Positions 1-11,520 of a DNA stretch of 64,000 nucleotides are shown here, in pieces. The stretch covers positions 36,226,454 through 36,290,453 of the forward strand of contig NC_062232.1 of the NCBI RefSeq assembly GCF_902686445.1, read 5' to 3'. Numbering within the stretch: position 1 is the first letter of the stretch; each line of letters starts with the position of its first letter. The notes under the pieces are model-generated. The model saw only the letters and a program-made list of their open reading frames with translations. It did no database searches and was not told the DNA's origin. A program made the translations under genes and the position numbers. This DNA is from Sciurus carolinensis (Eukaryota; Chordata; Mammalia; Rodentia; Sciuridae).

Positions 1-124
1 TTCACAAAGCATAAAGCTCAGCATAGAGTGCATGTATAGTCTTTGGTAGTAATACATCTGAGATGCAGGGGTTTTTTTGGTATTAGGGCTCTTAAAATCT
101 TGCATATTTAAAACTGCTGTTAGA

Positions 125-212
125 CTGAGATTGTAGCTCATTGGCAGGGCACTCGTTTGGCATGTGAGAGGCCACAGGTTCCATGCCAGCAGCACAAGGC
201 ATAAAAAAAGAA
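125..212 (+). mobile_element. ID SINE, diverged
   Basis: A tRNA-like head (GTAGCTCATTGGCAGGGCAC) is followed by a B-box-like GGTTCCATGCC and an A-rich tail. It is diverged from the younger ID copies in the window. Confidence 0.6.
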
Positions 213-461
213 ATTAAAACTATTATAAAACCACTCTTACAGATTTTAACAAGAGTTTCCTCCAAGAACAGCGCTCTAATGCTTTTCTGATAAATTTAAT
301 GTGTTCAATTCCAATCCCGTCCTCATTTGCTTAAGGGGACCAAAAGAAATCAATGTCAAGAAATGTTGTTCTTCATAGATAAATAAAACAGCTTCAGAGT
401 TGTCTTATAGAATTCTGTGACTTTTAGATTCCATCAGTGAAAAAAAGAGATTCCTATAAAA

Positions 462-790
462 ATAGCTAATACTTGTATAACGCTCACTACACTTAAACCA
501 CTTTTCTAAGTGTTTTAGTATATTAATTCAAGCTTGAGGTATAGCTCAGTGGTAGAGCACTTACCTAATATGCATGAGGCCCTGGGTTCCAACCCAGGAG
601 CCTCCTCCAAATTTTAAAATATATTAATTCAACAAATTCTTATTACCATCCAGTGAGATAAAGTACTATGAATAGTCCCATTTTATGAATGAGGAAATGG
701 AAGCAAAATTAAGTAAGTGTCCAAGATCACAGAATAGAATAAGTAGGAAAGTCAGCATCAGTGTTTGCAATCACTATACTGCACCACCTT
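462..790 (-). mobile_element. MIR SINE, interrupted by an ID element
   Basis: An antisense MIR core is recognisable on both sides of an ID insertion: a TCTAAGTGTTTTAG-type block to the left and a CCCATTTTATGAATGAGGAAA block with an AGTAAGTGTCCAAGATCACA block to the right. The two halves join at the ID target site. Confidence 0.65.
532..619 (+). mobile_element. ID SINE with 13-bp target-site duplication
   Basis: The ID head contains TATAGCTCAGTGGTAGAGCA and a GGGTTCCAACCC B box. It is flanked by identical 13-bp direct repeats (519-531 and 620-632), the mark of L1-driven insertion. Confidence 0.88.
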
Positions 791-1693
791 CCATGGGGTC
801 TCTTGGCCACCCTCATCATTGATCACATCTCTCAATGTTTGCTACTGGGAAAATTACAGTTCAAAAGGGATGTTCACTTTATTTGAATCAATGTGCTTTG
901 AATATAAATGTGAATCGTGTGGATTGGTAAGAATACCTAGAACATAAAGTATGAGCCCATATGAAAAACCATAATGAACCAAGGCTTCAGTCACCATCTG
1001 TTGCTGATCTTAAGAGAGGAAACCAATTTTTCAGAAAGGTCGATTTGGCATTTCATTATTTGAATTAATGCCTCTTTTCACCCCTACCCCTGGGGCAGGG
1101 TTCAGGCTCTAGTTAGGGGCTTGGTAATGGGTCCCAAAGTCCAAGCGCACATGCAATATACACAAGCACACAAGCATTGCTCAATCCAGATTTAGGAATA
1201 CAGTTTCCCATTTTTACCTCCATAAAGGAAAAAAAACCTCTTCTGTTTAAATTTAGTATTGCAGACAATTCAATCACATTTCTCTTATCAAGCATCAGTT
1301 CAACAAATGAAATAACATGCAGCCATAGTAACAGCTGTTATCAGAGAATTCAGATAAACTGCAGGAGCATGCTGAGGCTTAAACAAAAGGGTTGAGAAAA
1401 AAAATACAACATCATGCATATACACTAGCATATTAGATCCCACAAAAGGTACTGTCTCTGAGTGAATGCAATTACCCAATAACATCTGGTGCGAAACGTA
1501 AACAGTTATTAGAACAAACCAGGGACTTATCAAACCACTGAACAGAGTCCTCTCTGCTCATGTGCCTTAAATTATTCTCAATAGAAAATTACAAAACTAT
1601 CTTTAAATAGAGCAACACTAAAGTATGTTGTCAAAAATAACTTGCAATTTCTCTCACCAGTGTTCCTGGGGGGTTAGTCAAAATGCTTGTTGG

Positions 1694-1886
1694 TGTGAAT
1701 TAAAATAATAATGATGATGATAATAGAAGGGAGATTAGTAGAGAAGAGAACAAGGGGATCCGGGGAGGGAGGAAGGGAAGGAACGGAAAAGTCCCGGAGA
1801 ATGGGATTAATCATATTGTATCATGTGCATGTATAAATATGGCATAACAAACTCCACATTTATGTTTATTTATAACACACCATTAA
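1694..1886 (+). mobile_element. 5'-truncated L1-type 3' tail with 14-bp TSD
   Basis: A purine-rich block (GGGAGGGAGGAAGGGAAGG) is followed by a GTGCATGTATAAATATG-type tail. Two other copies of this tail occur at 26165-26300 and 60307-60466. Identical 14-bp direct repeats flank it (1680-1693 and 1887-1900). The L1 assignment is inferred from the purine tract and TSD. Confidence 0.6.
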
Positions 1887-2375
1887 AAAATGCTTGTTGG
1901 GCACTGACTGACAAAGATTGATTTGAAAAACAATTAACTGGCTTAAGGAAGTCCCTACATTTTAGGAGGAAGGATTTTTGGACATTTAAGAAATCGTACA
2001 GTTTGGGAGTCTGGCCAGGAGGCAGTTTAGATTGCCAAAAAGACATAACTGTCCAGAGAACCCTCAGTGATGACTGATAAAAGGATTAAGGGTTTGACTG
2101 CTCAAAGAATAAGCAGACAACTTTCAAAAGGTTTTTTTTTTTTCCATGTGTTCCTTTCTATGTTGGTTGTTTGGAACTTTCACCACATTTTGCCACAGAA
2201 ACAAAAATACGAGGGATGAGACATTGTCTGAAAAGTCTGGGAAGTGACAAAAAATTCATAAAATAGCAGAAACATATCTGCCCTAAAAACACTAGACAAT
2301 GTAATTGGCACAGTTTAAACATACAATAGTTTCCCAACATAATGCAATAAATGTTTTTTTAAATATAAACAGCCA

Positions 2376-2500
2376 GGCTGGGGATGTAGCTCAGTTGGTA
2401 GAGTGCTTGCCTCATAAGCACAAGGCCCTGGGCTCAAATCCCCAGCACCACACAAAAAAATAAATAAATAAGTAAATAAATAAATACAAATAAATAAATA
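2376..2500 (+). mobile_element. ID SINE (CAGTTGGTAG subtype) with A-rich tail
   Basis: It has GGGGATGTAGCTCAGTTGG and a TCATAAGCACAAGGCCCTGG block, followed by a 50-base TAAA/AAAT tail. The extra T in CAGTTGG and the CATAAGC loop set this subtype apart. It shares them with the antisense copy at 32150-32251; the copy at 62435-62513 has CAGTTGG with a variant loop. Confidence 0.88.
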
Positions 2501-2529
2501 TGATAAAGCACACAGCACTTACTTGATTC

Positions 2530-2710
2530 TGTGTGCAATGATTTACACCCAAAAGTCCACCTGATCCTCACCACAAGGACAAGAAGTATTTTTATTCCCC
2601 ATTTTAAGAAGGAAAGTGATTTGGTAATTTGCTGTAGGTTATGACATTATTAAATGTCAGGGTCAAAGTTCATACTCCAAACCTGAATTCTTAGCCACTA
2701 CCCTTGAACT
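2530..2710 (-). mobile_element. MIR SINE, diverged
   Basis: An antisense MIR-like order is visible: TCCTCACCACAAGG, then TATTCCCCATTTTAAGAAGG, then TTAGCCACTACCCT near the end. Confidence 0.55.
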
Positions 2711-3974
2711 AAAAAAGGAAAAATTAAAATTACAATAATAATAATTCTGTGCACTAATCCTCACAGAGTCTTAAAACATTCTGCTCTGTATCTAAATATA
2801 AGAATCTTAAAATATCAGATTTTCTCTTAAATACATTTTTAACTTTTGCAAACAATTTATGAGCAACTTATAGTCATTTTGTACTTCTTAAAAGCCAATG
2901 AAATTTAAATTTAATATGCAGTGTCAATTAATATTTCATAGACAAATGATCATTCAGTAGTTTCAGAAGCTGTTCCTACGTGCCCCTAACAGGTCCTTAC
3001 AGAAATAATCCTACATAAATCACACATAAATGATAACAGACTAATATCTAATGCCAAGAAATTATACAGATATTGCATCTCCATAAGTCATTTACTTTGA
3101 AAGGGTTTTGTCTAAGGGATGAGTACATTATGATTAGACATTCAAATTATTTTGAAGACCTAGAAATCAGTAATATGTAACATTATTAGCATTTTGTATT
3201 TCCAGTTTTGTGCCATAGAAAGTGACCTGAGCTAGATTCTAGAGGACACTAGCAAATACAGAGTGGAGGAGACATGGAAGAAGCCCATTCAAAGTGTCTT
3301 CAGAGCAGTGGAGAATTTAGGATAAGGAGGGAAGAATAAAATCAAAATCAACCCCTACCTCATTCTTTGTATGGTCAATCTGTTTCTCACACCCTTCATA
3401 TCAAAATGTGATATTTAACAAAAAAATTTAAACACTTTAAAATGTAAAATTTATTGTCTTGAAAATATTATGAAATAGCAGTACTTTGATACAATATAAG
3501 GACTTTTTCCCAGTTTAAAGTTACCAAAAGGAGGAGGAGAGAACCATTGTAACTAAAAGTGACAATGAAATTCACTGCACCCCCAAAGAATCTCTAATCC
3601 TGTAACTTTGGGAAACTATGCAAGCATTCTTTCAGGACCTATAAAAGTGGAGAATATGCAAATAGCCCCCATCACCTCTGTCACTTCTGACAAGGCAATG
3701 GTTTTGTGAGGAAATTCTAGAAAGAACCAAGTGACCTTCTGATCAAAGAACTGGAATTCTTTGATGTCTCCAAAGAGAATGCTTTTTTTAGTTATTTAAC
3801 ACAAATACACATAAAAAGTTCTGGAATAAGAAGAAAAACATCCCCACTTGAAGTCAAATTCATTGCAGGAAAGTGGTGTTTGTAGGAAAAATTCAGATGT
3901 TTGTTGTTGAACTTTAATCACAGAGAAGAGATCCAGAGCAGGTAAAGCCTTCACTGAAATGGTTAACATTTTAA

Positions 3975-4150
3975 ACATCAATTGTGTGACAATTCTAGGT
4001 GTTTTACATGTAAGAACTTATTCATCCCAAAATACTAAGATATGGGCAGATGTAGACAGTGAAACACAGAGGCAAAGTAATGTACCCAAGGTCACACAGC
4101 TAGCAGGTAGCAGAGCTAATATTCAAATTCAGACAATCTGACTCCAGATA
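3975..4150 (-). mobile_element. MIR SINE
   Basis: A clear antisense MIR core is present, including GTACCCAAGGTCACACAGCT followed by AGCAGGTAGCAGAGC and TCTGACTCCAGA. Confidence 0.8.
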
Positions 4151-4739
4151 ATAAATATACCAGCATACGTAGCAGTGAAACATCAAAAACCTTCCCTTTA
4201 ACATCACGCACTACACAAGCATCAAGGCTGCTGCTGACACATCCCACGCCTTTGTGTAAATTATAAGAAAGCACACGTTCCCAGCAGGCAAATTAAAAAA
4301 AAAAAAAAAAGATGCAGCCCACATGGGTGCAAAAGGCTTGGCTAGCAGAGTGGGGGCGCTGAATTGCATCCCCTTTTACTACATCACCCAGATGCCCTTG
4401 AAGTTTATTTCCTGAATAAGATTTTAATTATCTATTCTTTCTCTCCTCAATGCTGAGAAACAGTTGACACTTAAATGTTTGTTGAATGAATGTAAGCAAT
4501 ATCCTTCAACAAAGATGATAATTGCTTTTCAATAAATAAGTGGCTACAGTATTATCTATCTAAGCATAAATTATTTTAATACAGTATAAGAAACAAAAAT
4601 ATTTAGACATATTGATACTGGGTAATGGTAATGGACACCCTTAATTTTTTTCAGAGGAAAAAAAAAACACCCCATAATATGAACTACTTCATGTTTGTAC
4701 AGCAGTGTAGAGTTCCCAATACTCCCACACTCACACATT

Positions 4740-4915
4740 CAATATTCAACAATAACTCCATGAGATTGGCATCATCATGTCTATTTCTCAGATTAGTAAA
4801 TAGATGCTCAGAGATTCAAGGGCTTGCTCAGAGTCACACAGTGAGAGCAGAGACAGGTCTGAAATCTCATTATGTTTCTGTGTCCCGTGTATTTTTCATC
4901 AGCCATACTACCTCC
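4740..4915 (-). mobile_element. MIR SINE
   Basis: An antisense MIR is indicated by AACTCCATGAGATTGG, TATTTCTCAGATTAGTAAA and CAGAGTCACACAGTGAGAGC in consensus order. Confidence 0.65.
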
Positions 4916-4953
4916 TATAACACACAAAGGTTTATATTGTTAAAATAAAATAT

Positions 4954-5175
4954 GCCTGGGCACAATGGTATACACCTGTAATCCCAGCTACTCAGGAAGC
5001 TGAAGTAGGAGGATCGCAAGTTCAAGACCAGCTTTGGAAACTTAGCAAGAACCTGTCTCAAAGTAAAAAAATAAAAAAGGCTGGAGATGCAATTCAGTAG
5101 TAAAGCATTCCTGAGTTCAATTATCAGTACTGCAAAAATAAATAAATATAAATAAAATTTAAAATAAAATAAATT
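4954..5175 (+). mobile_element. B1-ID composite SINE
   Basis: A 7SL-derived left part (ACACCTGTAATCCCAGCTAC, then GTAGGAGGATCGCAAGTTCA) is joined through an A-rich linker to an ID part (GGCTGGAGATGCAATTCAGT). An A-rich tail follows. Confidence 0.85.
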
Positions 5176-6084
5176 CTGGAAGCAGACAGGTTTTAAAAAG
5201 CAGAACATTTTTCTTTATTAATATTCTTGGAAAGAATATCTTGATAAAAATCACTGGAAGCCCGTCAGTGTCCAAAGCCATGAACCCTGTCATTAGAGGG
5301 AGGGAGATCTGAATGCATTTGTAATGCAGCTGGACCCCTACACAAGAAGAGGGGCTTTGACAAACAGTTCCTCCTCCTTGAGTTCAAAATGACTCCCCTT
5401 CTCTGGGAACACATCCATCACAATTTTGGGGAAAACTGAAGTAACACAATATAGACCACACACATCAATGTGTACCATCATTTTGATCACTGAGAAAAAA
5501 AAAAACCTAGAATTATGTTATTTACATCTCGTTCCCTAAAACGAATAACACTCCAAACCTTCTTGGAAGCATGGTAACCTTTGCCTATTTTCTCTAAGAT
5601 GATAAAAATACATAACACAAAAACAAATGGCAATAGCTTGTAAAATAAAGGAGACCTTTACTGGAGCCTCAGGCTATGGGATGATTTATGCTCTTGAAAA
5701 GGATAGAAAACATCAAGCTTCCATAAGTTGCCATAGAAACCTTTCTCCAGATGCAGCCCCTTAGAGATACTAGAATGAGATTGCCTTCCCAGTCCTTTCA
5801 GAATATTTCTAAAACCATAAAAATTGTTTCTTCATCATGCTTTATATGCAAATGATTGCATTTTTCTAAAATGTCAGCAACTATAATGAGTCTCTGTCTC
5901 ATATTCAAGCTTTTGTCTTTACCCTTTGTTGTTTGAAAGGAATTGAATATCTTTTGCATATTGTAATCATGGTAGACAAAATTTGTTTTCTTCTTACCTC
6001 AACACCATTTCTCATTAATAAAGGAAACAAACCCAGAAATTATAGCTATGTCTTTCTCAAGTATGTGTGCTATACTATTCAGGT
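5176..6084. other. Intron interval, nothing recognised
   Basis: This is unique-looking AT-rich sequence. No repeat family, exon or motif cluster was identified. Confidence 0.4.
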
Positions 6085-6099
6085 TTTCTCTTTCTTTCT

Positions 6100-6134
<35 letters not shown>
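6085..6134 (+). repeat. (TTTC)n microsatellite
   Basis: TTTC units with minor interruptions directly abut the antisense SINE that follows. It grew from the A-rich tail of that SINE. Confidence 0.9.
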
Positions 6135-6328
6135 ATCAGGGATTGAACCCAGGGGTGCTTACCCACTGAGCCACATCCCCAGCCTATTTTATATTCTTTA
6201 TTTAGAGACAGGGTCTCACTAAGTTGCTTAGAGCCTCACTATGTTGTTGAAGCTGGTTTTGAACTGCTATCCTCCTGCCTTAGCGTCCCAAGTTGCTAGG
6301 ATTACAGGTGTGTGCCACCACACCTGGC
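6135..6328 (-). mobile_element. B1-ID composite SINE
   Basis: The antisense ID part (GGGATTGAACCCAGGGGTGC, GAGCCACATCCCCAGCC) is followed by an antisense B1 part ending GCCACCACACCTGGC. The flanks share an imperfect direct repeat (TACTATTCAG / TATTATTCAG). Confidence 0.9.
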
Positions 6329-6484
6329 TATATTATTCAGTTTTAAAACTGTTCTATAAGTTTTAATTCAATTGCCTCAAATCCTCTTGAGAATTAGATG
6401 AACTATTTATGAATAAATAAATATGTAGTCTTTTAAGAAAACTTTCTTTTTTCTGTTTTCTTTCTCTTCTTCTTCTTTTTTTAA

Positions 6485-6559
6485 TCAGTGCTTAGAATCA
6501 AACCCAGGGCCTTGCATGTGCAAGGCAAGCACTTTACCACTGGGTTACACTCCCAGACC
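6485..6559 (-). mobile_element. ID SINE
   Basis: Antisense ID: AATCAAACCCAGGGCCTTGC, then GGCAAGCACTTTACCACTGG. A T-rich tract (its A tail) precedes it. Confidence 0.85.
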
Positions 6560-6561
6560 AC

Positions 6562-8084
6562 AAACTGGTTTTTAAGTATAGAAGATAATCATAGGATGGC
6601 ACATCATTTTTTTGACAGTAATCTGAGGATGAAATATCTCCCAGCTCCATAGTAGCCCTCCTATGGATTGTCAACCTCATTTTTAGAATCACAAACATCT
6701 TCAAGGCAGAATATGAAACTGGAGATCTACCATATGCCCTGAGGTTCACCCTCTCCACAGATCCTACTCTCTGAAAGAGATGGCTGTTACAAATGATAAG
6801 AAGTGTCAGAGACCTACTTCTCCATTAAAACATCCCCCTTCACCAAATATGAGGTGATGGATTAAGAATTCTAGAAGGAGAGGAAAAAATATAGGTATTG
6901 TCAAGACATCTGGAGTGATGTAATAAGTCAGTAGAAGAGAGTTAAAAATGAGTTATTTGACTCTTCCTCCATCTTCTGGGAAGCCCAGTAAACCTGGGGG
7001 GCTGGGGCCTGGTTCAGGAGCTTTAGTTTTCTGGGTCCTGTGAAACAAAGTTCAGGGTAGTCAGAGATGTGCAAGGACAACAGTGGAAGGAAAACAACCT
7101 GGTTCCAGAACAAGTCAGATGACATCCTTCTATAGGAAAAGCCCTCTGTCTAACAGGCCAATTCCTGGTTGTATAATCTCAGGCAAAAGTCTTCACTTTT
7201 CTGGGTCTCATTTTGCCCTTCCACAAAAATAACACGATTAAAGTAGGCCCCTTATAGCCTGTGATTAAACTAAATAAAACAGAATAATGATCTCACATAG
7301 CTGAGATTTCATTACATATGTGGTGTCTTCATGATCTCAAAGCATCTATCCTTTGTAGCTTAACATGTGGGTGACATCAATAGAGTGAATAAAAACGTGA
7401 TTTTTGTGCTCATGAAGGGCAAGGAAATGCTGATTTAAACAAAGTTGCTTAGGGGTAGGTGTACTAAGATAATTGGGATGAAATATCATGATGTCTTTAT
7501 TTACTTTGACATGCATTTCTCAAAAAAGAGGGTTTGATAGATGAAGAGAGGCATGAAGAGATGGATACAATAAAACAATGCAAATATAGCAAAAATGCTA
7601 ATTGTACAATCTAGTGTCTATGTATATGAGTTTGTATTGTACAACTCTTTGAAATTTCTCCTAATTAGGAAACTCTGGAAAAAGTTAAAATAGTCTCTAT
7701 CCAACTGGACTTGTCAGAGCCTTGAATTAATGTATCCTATACTTCCATCAGGAGATACTATATATAGTATTTATATAATTTCTTCAGGGGATAAGGAAAG
7801 AAGGGAATTCTTCACTGGGTAGAAATTTGTCCCTACATGTTTTGGGAAACATACCTAAAGCAACTGGTTACTCTGGTCAATGTGGCTAAACCTGATGGTG
7901 GGTTTGACAAAGAACCTTCCCTTCAAAACAAAATCTTTCTCCCTTCTTCCCAACAATTTAAACATTATTAATGGCATCATTGTCCTAGATGTGCATTATC
8001 AAGGATTGATGTCTAAAAACATGGCTTGCCTTTAAAAAAGAACAAAGCCTAACAGTAGAGGTACCATGAGGGCAGGGAAGAGGG
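6562..8084. other. Intron interval: one MIR, otherwise unassigned
   Basis: Apart from the MIR at 7150-7290 I see no nameable feature in this AT-rich interval. Confidence 0.4.
7150..7290 (+). mobile_element. MIR SINE, diverged
   Basis: A sense MIR-like order is visible: GTATAATCTCAGGCAAAAGT, TTTTCTGGGTCTCATTTTGC, then GATTAAA. Divergence is high. Confidence 0.5.
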
Positions 8085-8285
8085 TGACTATAAGGTACAG
8101 TCAAGCTATGGATAATGATGCTTTGGTCAACAATGGACCACGTATATGATGATGATACTATAAGATGACATTGCCTACTGACACTGTAGCTGGCTTAGTT
8201 TGTAAGTGCATTATGATGTTTACACAAGAATGAAGTTGCCTAACAACACATTATCTACAAAGCGTTCCCATCACTAATCAGTATG
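8085..8285. mobile_element. DNA-transposon MITE, possibly Tigger-related
   Basis: Blocks such as TTTGGTCAACAATGGACCAC, ATACTATAAGATGACATTGC and TGATGTTTACACAAGAATGA, in this order, resemble an old mammalian TcMar-type MITE. The subfamily name is not certain. Confidence 0.45.
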
Positions 8286-8625
8286 TGACTATATTTGGAA
8301 AAGTAGTTTCTTGGGGAGGCTGGAAGTACATTTGTTGTAGCTGAGTTACAGAAAAGTGGAAAATGATGACATGAAAAGTTAAAAAAAAAAAAACAGTCCT
8401 ACAAAGAAAGGAATGTGAAATTTCCCTCTTTCTTCTTTTGGGACCTGCCAGAGTAGCAGATTTACCCAGGCAAAGGCAGGCCAGAGATGGGAGAGAGGTC
8501 AAAGACCTGAAAGTCTTAGGGCAATGCCCTCCACAGGAACCTGGAGGAAGAGAACAGGTGCTGTCAGCTCAGAGGAGCCATGAATTGGCTAAGGGACAAC
8601 CAGATGTGTAAATTTGGTTAGCATG

Positions 8626-9055
8626 GTGTTGTGAGTTGAATCATGACTCCCTCGATGCATTTGCTGAATTCCAAATCCCCCAGAACCACAAAATGTGATC
8701 TTACTTGGAAGTAATCTTCACAGTAATTATCAAGTTAAAATGAAGGCATTGTGATTAACTGTGATCCAATCTGATTGGTGTCCTTAGTAAAAGGACACCA
8801 GTAATCTCACACAGAGAGAATGTCATACGAAGATGAAGGCAGACATCAGAGTGATATACCTACAAGCCAAGGAATGCCAAAGATGGCCAGCAAACCACCA
8901 GAAATTAGGGGAAAGACAGGGAACAGATTCCCTAACAGCCCTCAGAAGGAACCAATCCTGTCAACGCCTTGATCTTGAACTTTTGACCTCCAGAATTGGG
9001 CATTTCTTTTGTTTTAAGTCACCCCTGTTGGGTTACTTTGTATGGCAGCCCTGAA
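8626..9055 (+). mobile_element. MaLR-type solo LTR (MLT1-like)
   Basis: Consensus-like blocks occur in order: GTGATCTTACTTGGAAGTAA, a region around GGTGTCCTTA, CTACAAGCCAAGGAATGCCA, then CCTCCAGAATTG and a TTTTAAGTCACCC end. This is a diverged remnant of an ancient non-autonomous endogenous retrovirus LTR, with no coding part. Confidence 0.75.
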
Positions 9056-9069
9056 TCTTATCTTCCACA

Positions 9070-9448
9070 TTAAGTTAACTACACTGTTACCTGCATTTAT
9101 GTGTGGATAACATGGTAATGAAAGTGATAGTTAACCACAATAGGCTGGCATTTTTTTATGTTGCCACGAGTGCTGGAGTATTGGTGTGGAAGGGGCGAGG
9201 AAACAAAGGGGATGTTCCTAGCAGAAGCACTATTTCAGATGACCTTTTGGACTTGGGGAGTGAGGCATTGACCTAAACAGATATTACGTAAGCAAATAGG
9301 ATCGAAGTTCTAGCCTTGGAACTATAAACAGCATAATAAAAGTGCAGGCCTTTCACCATTGGATATAGACCAGCACATAATGGAGTATGTGAATGATCTA
9401 GAACCCAGGTGAGGAAAAAAGCTTTCTGAGATGTGATTTAATTAGTCA
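9070..9448. other. Intron interval, nothing recognised
   Basis: This is unique-looking sequence with no repeat or exon signature that I can support. Confidence 0.35.
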
Positions 9449-9519
9449 GGCTGGAAGTGTAACTCCATAGTAGAGCACTTGCCTAGCATGCACAATGTCC
9501 TGGGTTCTATCACCAGCAC

Positions 9520-9558
<39 letters not shown>

Positions 9559-9570
9559 ATACACACACAA
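9449..9570 (+). mobile_element. ID SINE with (CA)n tail
   Basis: The ID body (AGAGCACTTGCCTAGCATGC, TGGGTTCTATCACCAGCACC) ends in a (CA)n microsatellite at 9523-9569. The repeat replaced or grew within the SINE tail. Confidence 0.88.
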
Positions 9571-10617
9571 AAAAAAAACCACCATAGCCATTGCCAGTAT
9601 TATACAAATTCTATGCTTGATACAAATTCTGTAGAATTTTTAGAATGACTGATGTTTAATTTTGCCATTGAACTCTAAAGTTAAAGAATTGTCCATAGCA
9701 TTTATATAACTATTCAACTCACTAAGAAACACTCTGGCTTCAGGGCCTCAATGCTTTTCTCAGTGCCACAGATAAGCTGTGACAAACCCAGACACAAAAG
9801 TTCTATCCTGCCAACTCAGATGCTCTGAGCCTCTTGGTCACCCAGACCAGATGGGTTGGAAATCTTCAGTGACAAGAGTGTGAACTTAACTGGGTATAAG
9901 CCATTAAAAATCATATATGTGAAAATCTGTCCTTTAATGCCCTAACAACCACTTCAAACAGAAGTCAAAAGAGGCAGAGGAATCAGTTCTGGCATAAAAA
10001 CATTGCCCCCCACCCCAAAAAAAATCACAGGTCAAGCAGATTCTTTTTAAAATCTCATTTGAAAGGCACTGTAGAGTCCCACCCTAACAGCGTGACCTTG
10101 AGCCACATAAAGTGCATGGGCTCATGTTCAGTGTTCAGCATTTTAGTGTTTCCATTTTTGCACACAAGTATGTACAAAAATATATGTATGTATGCATGCA
10201 TGTGTTAAATCTGTGAGCAACATACATGACCAACAATTGGAATCTTTGAGAATTCTCTTTTCTTGATTCAACTGGAACAGATAACAGATCAATAAAGGAC
10301 CATAAAGAAAAGGTAAAAGCATGGCTCTCCTGACAAACACTGCCAAAGCAAGTGTCCTATGGGGAGTAAGCAAGAAGGCATAAGGTCCCAGTGGTGCTTT
10401 CTTAGAAGCTGCTTTTGCACATGGATGGCCTCTCTCCCACCACCTGGGAGCTAACCATCTTTGCTTTACCAACCTCATGCCTAAAATTGGTTTCTCTGGC
10501 AGCAGCTTAGGTCCCTGTAGACAAAATATCTCCTCCATCTCCAGGCAGTTAGCTGTCCTACCCAGGGTTCAGGAACTTGCCCTTGAAAAAGCAAAACCAA
10601 ACAACAAAACCAAAATG
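9571..10617. other. Intron interval, nothing recognised
   Basis: No repeat family or exon was recognised between the CA tract and the L1 copy. An open frame on the minus strand (10143-10538) has no family resemblance that I know. Confidence 0.35.
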
Positions 10618-11520
10618 GTGCATGATATACAAAGAACCCAATCAATAAATGGGCTAAGGAACTGGGCAGACACTCCACAGAAGAAGAAATATAGGTGATC
10701 AACAAATACATGAAAAAGTGCTCATCATCCCTAGTTATTAGAGAAATGCAAATTAAAACCACCCTAAGATTTCATCTAACTCCAATTAGAATGGCAATTA
10801 TCAAGAACACAAGCAACAATAGGTGTTGGCGAGGATGTGGGGAAAAAGGCACACTCATACATTGCTGGTGGAGTTGCAAATCAGTGCAGCCACTCTGGAA
10901 AGCAGTATGGTGATTCCTCAGAAAACTTGGAATGGGCCCACCATTTGACCCAGCTATCCCACTCCTTGGTTTATACCCAAAGGACTTAAAATCAGCATAC
11001 TACAGTGATGCAACCACATCAATGTTCATAGCTGCTCAATTCACAATAGTTAGATTGTGGAACCAACCTAGATGCCCTTCAACTGATGAATGGATAAAGG
11101 AACTGTGGTATATATATACAATGGAATATTACTAAGTCATAAGGAAGAAAAAAATTATGGCATTTGCTGCTAAATGGATGAAATTGGAAAATATCATGCT
11201 AAGTGAAATAGGCCAAGCCTAAAAAACCAAAGGCTGAATGTTTTCTCTGATAAGTGGATGATGATACATAACAAGGGGGGAGAAAAGAATGAAGGAACTT
11301 TGGATGGTGTAGAGGAAAATGGGTCGGGAGGGGGTGGGGAAGGGAAGATAGTAGAATGAAACAGTATTACCCTATGTATATGTATGATTACATGAATGGT
11401 GTGAATCTACATTGTGTACAACCATAAAAATGAAAAGTTGTACCCCATTTGTGTACAGTGAATCAAAATGCAGTCTGTAAAAATAAAAAAATAAAATAAA
11501 TTAAAATAAATTTAAAAAAG
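10618..11520 (+). mobile_element. L1, 5'-truncated: ORF2 C-terminus and 3' UTR
   Basis: The sequence encodes the C-terminal end of L1 ORF2p. Two broken frames are readable, at about 10695-10913 ([19 protein letters not shown]) and 10932-11135 (PFDPAIPLLGLYPKDLKSA, then EWIKELWYIYTMEYY). A 3' UTR with a G-rich tract (GGGTCGGGAGGGGGTGGGG) and an A-rich tail follow. The reading frame is broken at least once and the reverse-transcriptase and endonuclease domains are absent, so it cannot transpose. Confidence 0.92.

Larger units (their letters stand above)
792..3974. other. Intron interval: two elements, one MIR, otherwise unassigned
   Basis: Apart from the insertion at 1694-1886, the ID at 2376-2500 and the MIR at 2530-2710, this AT-rich sequence shows no feature I can name. 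The stretch at 2710-3974 in particular holds nothing recognisable. Confidence 0.5.

Noticed and set aside
2376..2450. tRNA-Ala-like gene (A-box and B-box text)
   Set aside because: It is an ID SINE derived from such a tRNA, with an A-rich tail, and one of about 25 copies. It lacks a complete cloverleaf acceptor.
10932..11135. Possible host gene fragment (PPFDPAIPLLGLYPKDLKSA)
   Set aside because: It is the C-terminal end of L1 ORF2p; the same text recurs at 53650-53962.
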